From contig SBFI01000360.1 in the NCBI GenBank assembly GCA_006227875.1, positions 1 to 7,924 on the forward strand: DNA of 7,924 nt, written 5' to 3'. The notes under the pieces are model-generated. The model ran no database searches and was not told the origin of the DNA. It worked only from the letters and a program-made list of their open reading frames with translations. The DNA is from Acidobacteriota bacterium (GTDB lineage: Bacteria; Acidobacteriota; Thermoanaerobaculia; Multivoradales; JAHEKO01). Within the stretch, counting starts at the first letter, position 1. The number at the start of each line of letters is the position of its first letter. This document shows positions 5,714 to 7,924 of the stretch, one piece after another. Both the position numbers and the translations under genes were made by a program.

Positions 5714-6888
5714 CGGTCGAGGCGCTCCCAGCGCTGCGCCAGCAGCCGAGCCAGTAGGAGTAACACCAGGGCCCAAGCGGATAGCACCATGATCTCGGGG
5801 ACCAGCTCTGGCAACTGCTGCTCGTACCAGAAGACCTTCTGATAACCACTGAGCGCCCACGAGTTGAAGGTGAGCCGACCGAGTTCTCGCAGCTCGGATG
5901 GCATCAGGAAGCTCGGGAACAGGTTGCCACCCAGCACCGCGAGGATCAGGATGACGACGACAGATACACCGTTGAGCTGGGTGCGGGTTCGGCAAACAGC
6001 GGAGAGCAGCAGGCCCAGGGACGCCGCGGCGGCAGCAGTGGGAACGGTGATCGCTGCAAAACCAAGCAGGTGACGGGGCGTGAACAGCTCGAGACTGAAG
6101 GCCACCGCCGCCCAGACGAACATGACGGTCACCTGGACACAGCCAAGCAGTACCAGGAAGAGCCAGCGACCGGCCAGCAGTCGGGTAAGACCTACCCGCG
6201 CCGCCAGTAGGCGCTGCAGAATGCCGTTCTCGCGCTCTTCGAGCAGGATCGAGCTGCGTCCGGCTACGGCAAACATCAGGAAGAGGACGCCGAGCCCGGC
6301 GGCGAAGAAGGCCACCGAGGGGCGCTTGTCGGGACCGCCAAGGGCATCGACTACCTCGACCCGCAACGGCTCTGGGCGATCCCACCCGGCCGACCCTTGC
6401 ACGGGCAATGGAGTCCCTGGGACCACCTGCAGCAGGCGCTGAGCCACGGCGACCGCTCCCGCCTGCAGCGTTCCACGGACGACGCCCACGGCCAGAGGAT
6501 TCGACCGGTCGGCCAGCATCTCGACGGCCGGAGGAATCTGTGCCGGGTTGCTGCCCCACGTCAGTCCAGCCCCACGAGGAACGACCACTGCGACCTGGGC
6601 GTCGCCACGCCGAACAACCTCCAGCGCAGTGGAGCGATCCCGACTTTCGATGGGAAGTAGCTCCAGTACCGACTCCTGGCTCAGATAGTCCACCAGCCCT
6701 CTGGCAAAGGCCTCGTCTCCCTCCGCCACCACGACGGTACGCACCGGCTTGATCGCCGCCTCGTCCATGCCCGCAAAAACACTGGCAAAGACGGAGAAGA
6801 AGAGGATCGGCAGCACGAAGGTGAGTAACAGGGCAACGCGGTCGCGCCGCAGATTGAGCAGGGTTACCCGCAGTACCGTGGTGATCAT
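5710..6888 (-). CDS. ABC-2 type transporter permease
   Basis: 392 residues. Layout of ABC-2 exporters of the NatB/YhaP type: helix 1 (about 18-38, after an RRDR motif at 14-17), a large extracytoplasmic domain (about 40-190), then five more helices (about 192-212, 240-265, 273-298, 306-328, 366-386). The cytoplasmic EERENGILQRLLAA segment (217-230) is typical of these permeases and follows the second helix. The NLFPSFLMPSELREL and FNSWALSGYQ region before the last helix is also typical. It should pair with the ATPase encoded just upstream (ATGA overlap, 6885-6888) to export a substrate or move it within the membrane, as a homodimer since only one permease is seen. GGGAG lies 8 nt before the ATG. 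The substrate cannot be read from the sequence; the glycosyltransferase and lipoprotein neighbours suggest an envelope lipid or glycoconjugate. Confidence 0.93.
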   Translation of the reverse strand: MITTVLRVTLLNLRRDRVALLLTFVLPILFFSVFASVFAGMDEAAIKPVRTVVVAEGDEAFARGLVDYLSQESVLELLPIESRDRSTALEVVRRGDAQVAVVVPRGAGLTWGSNPAQIPPAVEMLADRSNPLAVGVVRGTLQAGAVAVAQRLLQVVPGTPLPVQGSAGWDRPEPLRVEVVDALGGPDKRPSVAFFAAGLGVLFLMFAVAGRSSILLEERENGILQRLLAARVGLTRLLAGRWLFLVLLGCVQVTVMFVWAAVAFSLELFTPRHLLGFAAITVPTAAAAASLGLLLSAVCRTRTQLNGVSVVVILILAVLGGNLFPSFLMPSELRELGRLTFNSWALSGYQKVFWYEQQLPELVPEIMVLSAWALVLLLLARLLAQRWERLDR

Positions 6889-7802
6889 TCCCGCAGCTCC
6901 CGACCTGTCAGCGCGACGAACACCTCCGCCAAACCCGGGGGACGAACCTCCAGGCGAACGACGCGGCAGCCCGCCGAACCGATCGACTCCAGAACCCAGG
7001 GCAGATCGCGGGCAGGCTCATCCAGGTGACCAGTGATTCGGCGACCGAGAATCTCCAGATCGGGCACTATTCCGTCAGGGGGCTCGCGGTCGAGCTCGAG
7101 AGTGAGATGAGCATGATCGCCAACCCCATCGCGAATCAAGTCCTCCAGCGTCCCGCTGGCCACCTCCCGACCGTGATCCATGACCACCAGTCGATCGCAG
7201 AAACCTTCGATGTCACCCAGCTCGTGGGTGCTCTGGACGAGAGCCGTTCCCTCCTCCGTCAGCTCGTCCAGCATGTCGAAAATCCTCTCCCGCGCCTGTG
7301 GGTCGACACCGACCGTCGGCTCGTCCAGAAGCACCACTCGGGGCCGATGAAGAACCCCGCAAGCGATGTTCAGCCGGCGTTTCATACCTCCGGAGTACCT
7401 CCCGACTCGCTCGTCGGCCCTGGACTCGAGTCCGGTCCAGTCGAGTGCCCAGCGCAACCTCTCCTGCAGCATTGCTCCCGACAATCCGTTGAGGCGTCCG
7501 AAGGCCGCCAGGTTCTCCCTGGCGGTCAGTCGGTGGTAGAGAGCTACCTCCTGCGGTACCAGCCCAATGTCCGCTGGAACCGGTCCCTGGGTCGGTCGGC
7601 CGTCGAGCTCGATCCGTCCCCCGTCGAGCGACACCAGGCCAGCCACCGCCAGCATCGCCGTCGTCTTGCCGGCGCCGTTGGGTCCTAGCAGGCCAAGCCA
7701 CTCGCCGGCTTGGAGATCGAGGGAAAGGCCGTCCAGCGCCACCACCCGGCCGTAGCGCTTGACGGCGTCCTCGATTCGGAGGATGGGTCTTTGTGCAGGC
7801 AT
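6885..7802 (-). CDS. ABC transporter ATP-binding protein
   Basis: 305 residues, the energy-supplying subunit of the exporter. Motifs in order: Walker A GPNGAGKTT (40-48, with K46), Q-loop Q84 (LVPQEV), signature YSGGMKRRL (136-144), Walker B VVLLDEPT (156-163, catalytic E161), D-loop VGVDPQA and switch H193 (STHEL). A C-terminal extension (about 225-305), ending LAEVFVALTGRELRE, is typical of CcmA/NatA-type export ATPases. The start at 7802 (MPAQRPILRIEDAVKRYG) is chosen because it gives the normal N-terminus; the frame is open to 7883, but that part overlaps the end of the upstream glycosyltransferase gene. It starts 8 nt after that gene's stop and overlaps the permease start by ATGA, so all lie in one operon. 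Confidence 0.95.
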   Translation of the reverse strand: MPAQRPILRIEDAVKRYGRVVALDGLSLDLQAGEWLGLLGPNGAGKTTAMLAVAGLVSLDGGRIELDGRPTQGPVPADIGLVPQEVALYHRLTARENLAAFGRLNGLSGAMLQERLRWALDWTGLESRADERVGRYSGGMKRRLNIACGVLHRPRVVLLDEPTVGVDPQARERIFDMLDELTEEGTALVQSTHELGDIEGFCDRLVVMDHGREVASGTLEDLIRDGVGDHAHLTLELDREPPDGIVPDLEILGRRITGHLDEPARDLPWVLESIGSAGCRVVRLEVRPPGLAEVFVALTGRELRE

Positions 7803-7810
7803 CCTCGAGC

Positions 7811-7924
7811 TCAACCCGCCTCTTGCATCCGCCCTTTCCAGGCCACCTGTCGACCGGCTCGCTGGAGCCACCAGGCGTACCACTGAATCGCAACCAGCAG
7901 CAGGACACCCAAGGGATGAAGCAG
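7811..7924 (-). CDS. C-terminal end of a family 2 glycosyltransferase (partial)
   Basis: Only the last 37 codons are inside the window; the gene enters from the right edge and stops at TGA 7811-7813. The visible residues start with LLHPLG, continue as a hydrophobic helix (VLLLVAIQWYAWWL) and end with VAWKGRMQ. An HPLG start, a final membrane helix and a terminal WKGR motif are, as I know the family, features of membrane family 2 glycosyltransferases of the HpnB and CruC (carotenoid glucosyltransferase) type. The call rests on a short tail, so the substrate is open. It is the first visible gene of the minus-strand operon, 8 bp ahead of the ABC ATPase gene. Confidence 0.6.
   Translation of the reverse strand: MLHPLGVLLLVAIQWYAWWLQRAGRQVAWKGRMQEAG

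Noticed and set aside
5714..6559. Upstream extension of the DUF2141 frame giving a 442-residue protein
   Set aside because: The added part lies in another frame of the ABC permease gene and is rich in Arg, Gly and Pro without domain signals; the lipobox start at 5713 with an ATGA overlap is far better.
7803..7883. 27-codon N-terminal extension of the ABC ATPase
   Set aside because: It overlaps the glycosyltransferase end and adds residues unlike ABC ATPases, which normally begin shortly before the RIEDAVKRYG strand.
1..7924. CRISPR arrays, tRNA or rRNA genes, insertion sequences, integrases, defence or toxin-antitoxin genes
   Set aside because: None was found by reading both strands; all large stretches are explained by the annotated genes and short gaps.

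Overview
The window is a GC-rich bacterial chromosome segment with dense genes, short gaps, ATGA-type gene overlaps and no mobile elements. The gene set (proline racemase family, M24 aminopeptidase, acyl-lipid desaturase, DUF4397, DUF1499, TspO, DUF2141, ABC-2 exporter) and the base composition suggest a Gram-negative heterotroph. An Acidobacteriota-like origin is only an impression and cannot be proved from the sequence.

Left block (1-2173): a truncated proline racemase / hydroxyproline epimerase family gene on the minus strand diverges from a complete Xaa-Pro aminopeptidase gene (pepP-like). Together they suggest salvage of proline- or hydroxyproline-containing peptides. The window ends about a dozen residues before the residue that would separate racemase/epimerase from dehydratase.

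Middle block (2174-4296): a membrane fatty-acid desaturase gene has its own sigma70-like promoter. Its N-terminal part lies in a different frame from the body, so the gene appears frameshifted near 2384. The open frame that runs back to a TTG at 2206 is an artefact, because that TTG is the -35 box. The desaturase converges on a secreted DUF4397 protein gene across a strong hairpin terminator. The DUF4397 gene diverges from the next operon across a 215-bp AT-rich region that holds a promoter and a perfect 14-bp tandem repeat.

Right block (4297-7924): a translationally coupled pair on the plus strand, an exported DUF1499 protein then TspO, converges with a minus-strand operon. That operon reads, in transcription order, the end of a family 2 glycosyltransferase, an ABC ATPase, an ABC-2 permease and a DUF2141 lipoprotein. 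The three complete genes overlap by ATGA, and the ATPase starts 8 bp after the glycosyltransferase stop. The most interesting hypothesis is that this operon makes and exports, or places in the envelope, a glycosylated lipid or carotenoid, next to other membrane-related genes (desaturase, TspO). No CRISPR array, tRNA, rRNA, insertion sequence or phage gene was seen.
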